Source of the DNA: Streptomyces sp. V1I1
GTDB taxonomy: Bacteria; Actinomycetota; Actinomycetes; Streptomycetales; Streptomycetaceae
Reading direction: 5' to 3'
Assembly: GCF_030817355.1 (NCBI RefSeq)
Contig: NZ_JAUSZH010000001.1
Location: 124,001-188,000 of the forward strand
Length of the DNA stretch: 64,000 nt
Both the position numbers and the translations under genes were made by a program. The notes under the pieces are model-generated. The model did not search any database. It was given only the letters and a program-made list of their open reading frames with translations, and was not told the DNA's origin. Positions 37,182-45,279 of the stretch are shown in pieces. Within the stretch, counting starts at the first letter, position 1. Every line of letters begins with the position of its first letter.

Positions 37182-38294
37182 TCAGTCGGCGTGGAGGATC
37201 CGAAAGCGATCGAGTTCCCCCGGATCTCGGTCCACGACTTGGACCGGCGTCCGAGCCCATTGCCAGACGCTGATGCCTGGCGTGCGGGAGAACTGGATCT
37301 TCCCGCGGGTGCCTTCGACGGCAACGCGCGGCCAGGATTCGGCAGTGCGCGCCCGGTCCGTGCCGTGAGCACGCAGCACATCGGCGAGGACGGCGATCGT
37401 GTCGTAGCCCTCGAAGGCGACGAAGGAGGGCGCTTCGGCCAGCCGCTCGCGGAGGGCCGTCTCGACTCGTGCACCGAGTGGGCTGAGGCGCTCGGGCAAG
37501 TAGCGCAAGAACGGGATCGCGGCGCCGTCGTCGCCCAGCAGCGTCGCCCATTCGGCGAACTCCGGTTGCCCGGCCGGAGCGCCGATCAGGACCTCGGCGA
37601 GGCGCTGGTCGCTGCGGACAGACTTGACGAGCGGCACCGCCGGCTCCGGGTGGCCGACCAGAAGAAGGAGGGCTGTCGCCCGATGATCGACGAGTTCGTC
37701 GCACACGGCCACGGGGGTGAGCGCGCTCATGTCGAGCTCGATGACAGTGCCGCCGCGTGAAGCGAAGTAGTCCCGCAGAATGCGGGTCCCGGATGCCCAG
37801 TAGACACTCGACTGGGCTGCTACAGCGATTCGGCTGTGGCCCGCGCCGAGGAGGAAGTCCGCGTAGACCTGCCAGCCGTGGGACTGCGGCGGGGAGAGGC
37901 GCGCGACCCATTCCGTCGGCTGTTCGGTGAGCGCGTCGAGAACTGCTGACGAGCAGAGGAACGGCAGGCCGAGGGCGTCGGCCCTGACAGCAGCGGCGCG
38001 AGCGACGACGCTGTGATACTCCCCCGCCACCGCCACCACGCCCAGGCGGGCCAATTCGTCGACGGCCGCCGCGGCTCTCTGCGGATCAGCCGCGGTGTCC
38101 CGGACCACCAGCTCGAGCGGTCTCCCGAGGATCCCGCCGGCCTCGTTGACCTCGCGTACGGCCAGCTCGAGTCCGGCGAGCAGGTGTTGCCCCGCCTCGA
38201 CCCAGCCCGGCCGGGTCAGCGGAACGAGCGCGCCGATCCGGACGGATGACCCGTCGGTCCGCTCTGCCACAGGTGTCGAAGGTGGCGTATTCAT
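37182..38294 (-). CDS. Leu/Ile/Val-type periplasmic-binding-domain protein, no signal peptide
   Basis: 370 residues from the ATG at 38294. Peripla_BP_6 fold: SVRIGALVPLTRPGWVEAGQHLLAGLELAVREVNEAGGILGRPLELVVRDTAADPQ (opening strand and helix), then VAVAGEYHSVVARAAA, HGWQVYADFLLGAGHSRIAVAAQS, FEGYDTIAVLADVLRAHG. It resembles AmiC/UrtA-type amide or branched-chain amino-acid sensors. There is no signal peptide or lipobox, so unlike transport-binding proteins it may act in the cytoplasm as a ligand sensor. No permease genes are next to it; the nearest gene is the HxlR regulator upstream on the same strand (122 bases). Confidence 0.8.
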   Translation of the reverse strand: MNTPPSTPVAERTDGSSVRIGALVPLTRPGWVEAGQHLLAGLELAVREVNEAGGILGRPLELVVRDTAADPQRAAAAVDELARLGVVAVAGEYHSVVARAAAVRADALGLPFLCSSAVLDALTEQPTEWVARLSPPQSHGWQVYADFLLGAGHSRIAVAAQSSVYWASGTRILRDYFASRGGTVIELDMSALTPVAVCDELVDHRATALLLLVGHPEPAVPLVKSVRSDQRLAEVLIGAPAGQPEFAEWATLLGDDGAAIPFLRYLPERLSPLGARVETALRERLAEAPSFVAFEGYDTIAVLADVLRAHGTDRARTAESWPRVAVEGTRGKIQFSRTPGISVWQWARTPVQVVDRDPGELDRFRILHAD

Positions 38295-38415
38295 GCGTGG
38301 GCTTCTCCCGTATGACGATATGCGGATTGAGGGCTTCTCGCGACGGGCGCTGCCGTTGTGGCAGCTCTCTCGCGGCCGGCGGCCGAACGGCCGTTGTTCG
38401 GTCCGGGTGACTTCC

Positions 38416-39057
38416 TCAGCTGCCGCGCAGCGCGGCGGCGAACGGACCGTCGCCCAGGACCTTGATCCGGCCCGCTGTGACGCCCTGTTCGACGTTGAGC
38501 ACTCCCTCGCCGAGTTCGCGGCAGGTGTCGGAGTCGAGCACGAGGCGCGCGTCCAGTTCCTCGGCGGGTCCGTCGCCGTACGCCGGCCCTCCGCCGCCTA
38601 GGCGTAGGTGGAACACACCTTCGTCCACTACCACTTCGACGACAGTCGGGATCTCCGGCGCCGGGAGGCGGCACAGGAGGGGCAGAGCGAACCAGTGCGC
38701 CCGTACCGCGTCGGTGGGTCGGCGCTCGGCGAGGTCGGGCGCACCCCATTCGGCGAGTGCGGTCAGGACGGGCAGCAACCCCACGCCTCGCGGGGTGAGT
38801 TCGTAGACCGTCGCGGCTCCCGGCGGCGGGAGCCTGCGCCGTGTCGCGAGACCCTGTGCCTCCATGTCCTTGAGCCGGGCGGCAAGCACGTCCGTGGAGA
38901 CGCCGGGCAGGTCGGCATGCAAGTCGGTGTAGCGGCGCGGTCCGCCAAGGAGCTCCCGGACGATCAGCAGGGTCCAGCGGTCCCCGACCGCGTCCAGGGC
39001 GCGGGCGGAGGCGCAGTACTGGTCGTAGCTTCGACGGCGTTGCTGACGTGGCGGCAT
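38416..39057 (-). CDS. HxlR-family transcriptional regulator
   Basis: 213 residues from the ATG at 39057. The first 110 residues are a winged HTH of HxlR type: YDQYCASARALDAVGDRWTLLIVRELLGGPRRYTDLHADLPGVSTDVLAARLKDMEAQGLATRR, with the N-terminal Cys usually found before ALD(A)VGDRW. The C-terminal 100 residues (LPAPEIPTVVEVVVDEGVFHLRLGG..., ARLVLDSDTCRELGEG) form an SCP2/sterol-carrier-like ligand domain, as in the larger members. It is divergent from alaA, with a palindrome in the 134-base spacer, so it probably controls itself and alaA. Confidence 0.9.
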   Translation of the reverse strand: MPPRQQRRRSYDQYCASARALDAVGDRWTLLIVRELLGGPRRYTDLHADLPGVSTDVLAARLKDMEAQGLATRRRLPPPGAATVYELTPRGVGLLPVLTALAEWGAPDLAERRPTDAVRAHWFALPLLCRLPAPEIPTVVEVVVDEGVFHLRLGGGGPAYGDGPAEELDARLVLDSDTCRELGEGVLNVEQGVTAGRIKVLGDGPFAAALRGS

Positions 39058-39098
39058 GCGACGCAGTCTAGACAAGTTGTTGGACTTTCCAAGCTCGT

Positions 39099-39115
39099 AC
39101 TTGGTAAAACCAAGT
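39099..39115. promoter_or_regulatory. Palindromic operator candidate between HxlR gene and alaA
   Basis: ACTTGGT-AAA-ACCAAGT is a perfect 7-bp inverted repeat. A second TTGGactttCCAA motif lies at 39080-39092. Both sit in the divergent spacer and share the TTGG/CCAA half-site. For the HxlR gene a TTGGAA...TAGACT promoter could overlap them. Confidence 0.6.
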
Positions 39116-39191
39116 GACACAGTTGCGGTACGGGCGAGACCAGTGGGGTCCGGGCGGTCCGGGGCCCGTGAAGAACCAGGGAGGGCGCGCC

Positions 39192-40403
39192 ATGGAGTTT
39201 CGGCAGTCGAGCAAGCTCAGCGAGGTCTGTTACGAGATCCGAGGGCCGGTGATCGAGCAGGCCAACGCACTGGAGGAGGCGGGCCACAGCGTGCTGCGCC
39301 TCAACACCGGGAATCCGGCGCTGTTCGGCTTCGAGGCGCCCGAGGAAATCGTCCAGGACATGATCCGGATGCTCCCCCGGGCACACGGCTACACCGACTC
39401 GCGCGGGGTGCTCTCCGCCCGCCGCGCGGTGACCCAGCGTTACCAGGCGCTCGGCCTGAGCGAGGTCACGGTGGACGACGTCTTCCTCGGCAACGGGGTC
39501 TCCGAGCTGGTCTCCATGGCCGTGCAGGCACTCCTTGAGGACGGCGACGAAGTCCTCATTCCCGCCCCCGACTTTCCGCTCTGGACCGCCGTCACCACCC
39601 TCGCTGGCGGCAAGGCCGTGCACTACGTCTGTGACGAGTCGGCCGACTGGTACCCCGACCTCGACGACATGGCATCCAAGATCACGGACCGCACCAGGGC
39701 CGTGGTCATCATCAACCCCAACAACCCCACGGGCGCGGTCTACCCGAAGGAGATCGTCGAAGGCATCCTCGACCTCGCCCGCCGCCACCAGTTGATGGTC
39801 TTCGCGGACGAGATCTACGACCAGATCCTGTACGACGACGCCGTGCACCACTGCACGGCGGCCCTCGCTCCTGACCTGGTCGTCCTGACCTTCTGCGGGC
39901 TGTCGAAGACGTACCGGGTGGCGGGATTCCGTTCCGGCTGGCTCGTGGTGACCGGCCCCAAACAGCACGCGAAGAGCTACCTGGAGGGGCTGAGCATGCT
40001 CGCCTCCATGCGGCTGTGCGCTAATGCCCCGGCCCAGTACGCCATCCAGGCCGCGCTCGGCGGCCGTCAGTCCATCAACGAACTGACCGCGCCGGGCGGC
40101 CGTCTCCTCGAACAGCGCGACCGCGCCTGGGAGAAGCTCAACGAGATCCCCGGAGTGTCGTGCGTCAAGCCGAAGGGCGCCCTGTACGCGTTTCCGCGCA
40201 TCGACCCCAAGGTGCACCCGATCCACGACGACGAGAAGTTCGTGCTCGACCTACTGCTCCAGGAGAAGATCCAGGTCGTCCAGGGCACCGGCTTCAACTG
40301 GCCCCGCCCCGACCACTTCCGGATCCTGACCCTTCCGCACGCCGACGACCTGGACACGGCGATCAGCCGGATCGGAAGGTTCCTGAATGGGTACCGGCAG
40401 TAG
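39192..40403 (+). CDS. alaA: Alanine-synthesising aminotransferase AlaA
   Basis: 403 residues from the ATG at 39192, with GGGAGGG nine bases upstream. Near-colinear with Escherichia coli AlaA: SSKLSEVCYEIRGPV at the start, LRLNTGNPALFGFEAP, PRAHGYTDSRGVLSARRAV, INPNNPTGAVYPKEIV (cofactor Asn), FADEIYDQILYDD (Asp/Tyr contacting PLP), the Schiff-base Lys239 in CGLSKTYRVAGFRSGW, and the substrate Arg in PDHFRILTLP. It converts pyruvate and glutamate to alanine and 2-oxoglutarate (possibly valine-pyruvate exchange) in the cytoplasm. Divergent from the HxlR regulator, which likely controls it. Confidence 0.93.
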   Translation: MEFRQSSKLSEVCYEIRGPVIEQANALEEAGHSVLRLNTGNPALFGFEAPEEIVQDMIRMLPRAHGYTDSRGVLSARRAVTQRYQALGLSEVTVDDVFLGNGVSELVSMAVQALLEDGDEVLIPAPDFPLWTAVTTLAGGKAVHYVCDESADWYPDLDDMASKITDRTRAVVIINPNNPTGAVYPKEIVEGILDLARRHQLMVFADEIYDQILYDDAVHHCTAALAPDLVVLTFCGLSKTYRVAGFRSGWLVVTGPKQHAKSYLEGLSMLASMRLCANAPAQYAIQAALGGRQSINELTAPGGRLLEQRDRAWEKLNEIPGVSCVKPKGALYAFPRIDPKVHPIHDDEKFVLDLLLQEKIQVVQGTGFNWPRPDHFRILTLPHADDLDTAISRIGRFLNGYRQ

Positions 40404-40522
40404 GGAGCTCTCCCGGCGGGGGACACCGCGCCGGTCGGTGTGCTTCTCCCGTCCCGCGGGAGGCCGGATGGGCATAGCTGCGACCAAATCCCCTGGTGGC
40501 AGCGGCTTCGGGGCCGCGTAGC

Positions 40523-40721
40523 TTTACTAATCGTTTCAGAAGGAAATACGTCTGGCGGGTTGGCGGTTGGGTGGTGTGTCGGCAGGATCTGGTGTGTGTC
40601 TGCTGATCTTGTGCCTGATGGCCTGTGGGAACGCATTGCCCCGCTGCTGCCGGTTCGTCCGCCCCGACGCCACCGGTATCCCCGCCTGGCGAATGGTGGC
40701 CGGAAGACTCGCATCCGATGA
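40523..40721 (+). pseudogene. IS5-family transposase, left end and N-terminal scrap
   Basis: TTTACTAATCGTTTCAGAA at 40523 resembles an IS end, and SADLVPDGLWERIAPLLPVRPPRRHRYP follows, the usual IS5 N-terminus. The frame ends at 40721 and nothing of the catalytic domain remains. Confidence 0.65.
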
Positions 40722-40984
40722 TCTGCCCGAGATCGCGACCGAGGCGCCTGACCGATCTGGGCCCCGCAGCCGGCCCTCCACCTGCTTCGGCCTCGAACAG
40801 CGCGGTGGCGGTACGGGCCGGGGTGTGCGACTGCACGGATGCGATCATGACTCGGAGGGGCGAGGCTGTTGCTTGTGGCAATGCTGCGCTGCCTGCCCAG
40901 TGGCGGGGCGCATTGACGCTCCGCGGTCAGGCCGTGCAGGAGTCCTCAGCATCTCTCTCAGCCCCAGACCTCACGGAGTTCGTC

Positions 40985-41959
40985 ATGACCGCTCCCTCTG
41001 GCTCCATCGTTCTGGAGCCCGCAGCCCAGCAGTTCGCAGATGCCACGTCCCAGCCGCCGTTCTTGTACGACCTGGGGCCCGAGAAGGCCCGCAGGGTGCT
41101 GGACGACCTTCAAGCGGAACCGATCGAGAAGCTCGATGTCGACTCAGAGTGGATCACTGTTCCTGCCGATGTCGGCGATGTACGTGTCCGCATCGTCCGG
41201 CCGCGAGGCGCCGCGCCGCCCCTCCCCGTGGTTCTCTATATGCATGGCGGTGGATGGATTCTGGGCAACGCCGACACCCATGATCGACTGGTCCGCGAGC
41301 TCGCGGACGGGGCGCAGGCTGCGATCGTGTTCGTCGAGTACACCCGCTCTCCCGAGGCGCACTACCCGGTGGCGATCGAGCAGGGCTACGCCACCGCTCA
41401 GTGGATCGTCCGAGAAGGCGCTGCCCATGGCCTCGAACCGGACCGCATGGCGGTGGCGGGCGACTCGGTCGGCGGAAACATGACGGCTGCTCTCGCTCTG
41501 ATGGCCAAGGAGCGCGGCGACGTCCGTTTCGTGCATCAGTCCATGTACTACCCGGTCACCGACGCCGAAATGAACACCAAATCCTACGCCGATCTCGCCA
41601 CCGGCTACTTCCTCACCGCCAAGGCCATGGAATGGTTCTGGAACGCCTATATTCCCGACCGCGCGCAGCGCAGCGAGATCACCGCCTCTCCCCTGAAGGC
41701 CGACCTTGATCAGCTCTCCGGTCTGCCACCGGCCTTCCTCCTTGTCGACGAGGCAGATGTCCTACGCGACGAGGGCGAGGCGTACGCGGCCAAGCTCCGC
41801 GGCGCGGGCGTCGACACCACCACGGTCCGTTACGACGGCATCACCCACGACTTCATGATGCTCAACCCCCTCAGCGACACCCATGCCACCCGTGCGGCCG
41901 TTGCCCAGGCCGTCGCAGTGCTGCGCGACGCCCTGAGCAGTGGTGTCGCTTCGCCTTGA
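40985..41959 (+). CDS. HSL-type alpha/beta hydrolase (acetyl esterase-like)
   Basis: 324 residues from the ATG at 40985 with GGAG six bases upstream. Hormone-sensitive-lipase group motifs: oxyanion HGGGW in VVLYMHGGGWILGN (about 93), nucleophile Ser in VAGDSVGGNMTA (about 163), acid Asp in LLVDEADVLRDEG and His in YDGITHDFMMLNP. No signal peptide, so a cytoplasmic esterase or lipase acting on short acyl esters; the natural substrate is unknown. It is followed 85 bases later on the same strand by the DoxX-like gene, so the two may be co-transcribed. Confidence 0.92.
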   Translation: MTAPSGSIVLEPAAQQFADATSQPPFLYDLGPEKARRVLDDLQAEPIEKLDVDSEWITVPADVGDVRVRIVRPRGAAPPLPVVLYMHGGGWILGNADTHDRLVRELADGAQAAIVFVEYTRSPEAHYPVAIEQGYATAQWIVREGAAHGLEPDRMAVAGDSVGGNMTAALALMAKERGDVRFVHQSMYYPVTDAEMNTKSYADLATGYFLTAKAMEWFWNAYIPDRAQRSEITASPLKADLDQLSGLPPAFLLVDEADVLRDEGEAYAAKLRGAGVDTTTVRYDGITHDFMMLNPLSDTHATRAAVAQAVAVLRDALSSGVASP

Positions 41960-42044
41960 TCTGTGACGTTCCGTGACTCGGTCGGTGCTTCGTAGGCCGA
42001 CGGTCGTTCTCCAGGGGCCAACTGCCCACTTTGGGAGGCTCGGC

Positions 42045-42482
42045 ATGGCATCCGATTCCATCTGGCGATCCGCAGCGCGGCAGTTGCCGCTCAGGCTCAC
42101 CGTCGGCACGTTCTTCCTCAACTCCGCGCTGTCGAAACGCGGCGCGGACCAGGCCACCGCTGAGGGACTGCAGCAGTTCGCCACCACCGCCTACCCCTTC
42201 TTGGGCAAGCTCGATGCCCAGCAGTTCGTCCGGTTGCTCTCTGCCGGGGAGACCGCCGTTGCCGCCGCGCTGCTCCTGCCGGTGGTCCCTGCCGCTGTTG
42301 CCGGAGCCGCGCTGACCGCGTTCTCTGCCGGCACGCTCGGGCTATACCTGCGCGCGCCGGGCATGCGTAAGGAGGGCAGCCTACGACCCACTGAGCATGG
42401 AACCGCGCTGGCCAAGGATGTCTGGATGCTGGGCATCGGCATCTCCCTCATCGTCGAGGGCGTCAGCGCTCACCGTTGGTAA
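42045..42482 (+). CDS. DoxX-like small membrane protein
   Basis: 145 residues, ATG at 42045 with GGGAGG six bases upstream. Four hydrophobic segments (RLTVGTFFLNSALSK, LSAGETAVAAALLLPVVP, VAGAALTAFSAGTLGLYLR, AKDVWMLGIGISLIVEGV) and the motif 'LR(L)TVG.FFLNSALSK' resemble DoxX/SURF4-type proteins. Inner membrane; function unknown, often linked to redox or detoxification. Possible operon with the upstream esterase. Confidence 0.7.
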   Translation: MASDSIWRSAARQLPLRLTVGTFFLNSALSKRGADQATAEGLQQFATTAYPFLGKLDAQQFVRLLSAGETAVAAALLLPVVPAAVAGAALTAFSAGTLGLYLRAPGMRKEGSLRPTEHGTALAKDVWMLGIGISLIVEGVSAHRW

Positions 42483-42544
42483 CGAGGCGGATACGGTGTC
42501 GGCTAGGGCTCTGACCGCATAGGTTCGCCAGGTTGTTCAGGCCA

Positions 42545-43653
42545 CAGCGGCAAGGGGGCGTCCGCCCCAGCGGATGCCTTTCTCGCTGCGGATGCGGCCG
42601 CGTTCCTTGCGCTCGGCGGCCAGGACGTCGCGGTGGCGGGCGTTGGCGTTGCGCCAGCGCAGGTAGGCGTGCAAGGCCCGGGTCTGCACCGTGTGGTTGG
42701 GGTAGTTGGCGATGGTGAACTGCCTCAGCGGTTCCGAAGTGCGCCTCGATCGGGTTCGCCCACGAGGCGTAGGTCGGGGTGAAGCACAGCTCGGCCTTGT
42801 GCTTGTTCGCCCAGCGGCGGATGGCGGTGCCCTTGTGGGCGGACAGGTTGTCCATGATCACGTAGATCGGTGCGCCGTCGGGCCGGGCGGCGCGGATCGA
42901 CTTCAGCGCGGCCAGCGTGTTCGCAGCCCCTTTCTTGCGGCGGTTGATGCCCCACAGGCGGTCATCGCCGAGCGAGTAACAGCCGTGGAAGTAGCGCACC
43001 CCGTGAGTGCGGTGGTAGGTGGCCGGCACCCGGTCGGGATGCTTCCGTTCGGCCCAGCCCGAGCCCGCGGTGGGCCGGATCCCGAGCGGGCCGAACTCGT
43101 CGAAGGCGAACAGCCGGTCCGGGAAGCGGTCAATGACCTCCTCGATCCGGTCCAGCTTCGCCTCACGGTCGGGGTCGGGGGATTCCTTCCATGTCTTGGT
43201 GCGCTGGAACGTGACACCGCGGCGGGCGAGCAGGCCGCGTAATGCCTCGCGGCCGATGCGGATGATCTGGCCGTGGACTTTCCGCAGGTAGGCGACGAGT
43301 TTGCGCAGCGAGCAGCGGGTGAAGGGCTGGCCGAGCCTGGTGGGGCGGGTGGTGGCCGTCTGGACGACGAAGTCCTCGTCGTCACGACTGAGCAGGCGGG
43401 GACGGCCTCCCGCCCACCGAGGGTCCAGGCAGTCCAGGCCGATCTTGTTGAACCGGTGGATCACATCGCGCACGGTGTCCTCGTCGGCCTGCACCAGCCG
43501 GGCGATCACCGGCACCCGGTTCCCGCCGGCCGCGGCCAGCAGCATCATCGCGCGCCGGTAGCGCACCGAACTCGTGCTGCCCCGGCGCACGATCTGCTGC
43601 AGCTTCTGCCCCTCCTGGTCAGTCAGTCTGCGCACACGGACAGGCTCAGCCAC
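42545..43653 (-). pseudogene. IS630-family transposase, frameshifted near the C-terminus
   Basis: GTG at 43653 with GGAGGT just upstream. HTH (LQQIVRRGSTSSVRYRRAMMLLAAAGG..VIARLVQADEDTVRDVIHRFN), then DDE: Asp in LFAFDEFGPLGIRP, Asp in IYVIMDNLSAHKGT, Glu in ASWANPIEAHFG. One extra base after this Glu (about 42735) shifts RQFTIANYPNHTVQTRALHAYLRW into another frame, so the last 60 residues are out of frame. Distinct from the IS630 copies at 1.1 and 8.1 kb. Confidence 0.82.
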
Positions 43654-44107
43654 CGCCACCTCCGCACCCACCTCGTGCACGTTCCCGCCAGGATTGCCCG
43701 CTCCGCCCGCCGTATCACCCTGCACCTGCCCCACAACTGGCCCTGGCAGCACGCCTGGACACACCTGTTCGACACCGTCCACGACCCACCCGAACCGGTC
43801 TGACAGCCCTTTGCCCACCCCGCCGGCCAAGGCCCGACCGGAACCGCACCGTGGAAAAGCTGGGCAGACCAGCAGATACAACCCGCCCATGCCCAACAGC
43901 CGTCCCAAAACCGGCTCGGGATCCGTCAGAAGATCACTTTCAGACCGCGTCGGTGGATCGAGGCTAAGGGATGGGAGCGGCCGGTGAACTGCGGTCCGCT
44001 CAGCGGAACATGACGCGACAGGCAGCTACCAGAGGAACCACGCTGTTCCTCGGCAGCCCGGCATCTCCGGGGGCCAACACTCAACGTCGAAGGAGTATCC
44101 AGCAACC

Positions 44108-44665
44108 ATGCGTCTCACCTTGCGAAAGAGAATGGGCGGTCTCGCCGCCATGATCATGCTGGCCGGCATCGGTTCAGCTGCTACCGCCACGGGAGCGAGT
44201 GCGGAACCGGCACCGTCCACGTCCCTAGCGCCCTTCGCCGGTGTCTTCCATCCGATCAAGAACGTCGGCAACAGCAAGTGCCTGCAACCCGAGGGCGGAT
44301 CCACGGGCGAGGTGGCGATCGTGCAGGCGGCCTGTACGGGCAGCACCGCGCAGGGCTGGCAGTTCCTGCAATTCTCCGGCAGCAGCTACCACCTCATCAA
44401 CCAGCTCAGCGGCCTATGCATGTACATGAACGGCCCCGTCGCGTCCCGGTCGCCGATCGCCCAGGTGGAGTGCACAGATGTCACCAACGAGGACTGGAAG
44501 AGCTCGGCACCGCCGCCTGACGTCGTGACGCTGATGTCGAGGGCAGGTCGTCGTGACACCAACCTCTGCATCGACGTGCCGGGGGGACCGTCGGCCGAGG
44601 GGTTGGGTGTGCAGATCTTCCGCTGCAACGGAAGCCTCGCGCAGCGCTGGATCGTCGGCTTCTAG
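44108..44665 (+). CDS. Secreted ricin-type beta-trefoil lectin-like protein
   Basis: 185 residues; ATG at 44108 with AAGGAG eleven bases upstream. Signal peptide (MGGLAAMIMLAGIGSAATATGASA). Three repeats of the trefoil with Q-x-W-type motifs: GNSKCLQPEGGST...TAQGWQFL, SGLCMYMNGPV...TNEDWKSS, DTNLCIDVPGGPS...LAQRWIVGF. Cys pairs are placed as in CBM13/ricin-B domains. It has no attached enzyme, so it is a stand-alone extracellular sugar-binding protein, possibly for wall or chitin/xylan binding. Confidence 0.88.
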   Translation: MRLTLRKRMGGLAAMIMLAGIGSAATATGASAEPAPSTSLAPFAGVFHPIKNVGNSKCLQPEGGSTGEVAIVQAACTGSTAQGWQFLQFSGSSYHLINQLSGLCMYMNGPVASRSPIAQVECTDVTNEDWKSSAPPPDVVTLMSRAGRRDTNLCIDVPGGPSAEGLGVQIFRCNGSLAQRWIVGF

Positions 44666-45000
44666 TTTGTCCCTCTGCCCGCCAACTCGGTGCCCGTGAC
44701 GGCCGCTCCGCGCTACGGTAATTGCTCACTCCGGCGGCGGCGCGTCAACGAAGTGCCCACCAGGACTGGATCTCTCAGGAAGCTGCGCTTGTGTGGCCGC
44801 CCCGCGGCAGGCCACAGAGCTATGCCCCTCCGATTCCTGGGCGCTCTGCTTTGCCGCCCAGGACGCCGTCTTGATTGGTGTCCACTTCGGCGATCGCGAC
44901 CCAAGGGGCCTGGTGCACCGGATCGAAAGCTCGCAAAGCGGTGGTGTCGGGCACCGGTCCCCGCGTCGACCGGGCGTCCGAGTCTTCCGATGGATGGGAT
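44666..45000. other. No supported gene
   Basis: Between the lectin gene and the IS1182 scrap; open frames on both strands show no recognisable protein. Confidence 0.4.
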
Positions 45001-45272
45001 CGCGCCGGTGCTGCAGACACTGCATGACCTGTCCGATCGGAAGACCAGGCGGTGCACTGTGACATCGGCGGAAGGTGGCGTGCGGTTGGGCCAGAGGGGT
45101 TCCATCTGACCACGCTGATCTCCTGGCGCAAGCGGCTGGCCGCTTCGACGCGGTCCGGGACATCGTGGCCGCCATCGGGGTGCCCGGGGAAACAAGGCGG
45201 GCGCTGGACTCGCTGGTGCTCGATGACGCGGTGGCCCCGCAGGACGCCGCCCGTTGTTCAGCAGTTTCCTAG
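45000..45272 (+). pseudogene. IS1182-type transposase, decayed N-terminal part
   Basis: Pieces in different frames: LQTLHDLSDRKT, FHLTTLISWRKRLAAST, RFDAVRDIVAAIGVPGETRRALDSLVLDDAVA. In order they match the start region of an IS1182-like transposase with at least three frameshifts. Followed closely by the SARP gene end. Confidence 0.6.
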
Positions 45273-45279
45273 GAAAACA

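Noticed and set aside
40440..40721. Plus-strand open frame after alaA
   Set aside because: Only its last 40 residues have meaning (IS5 scrap); the start part is not coding-like.
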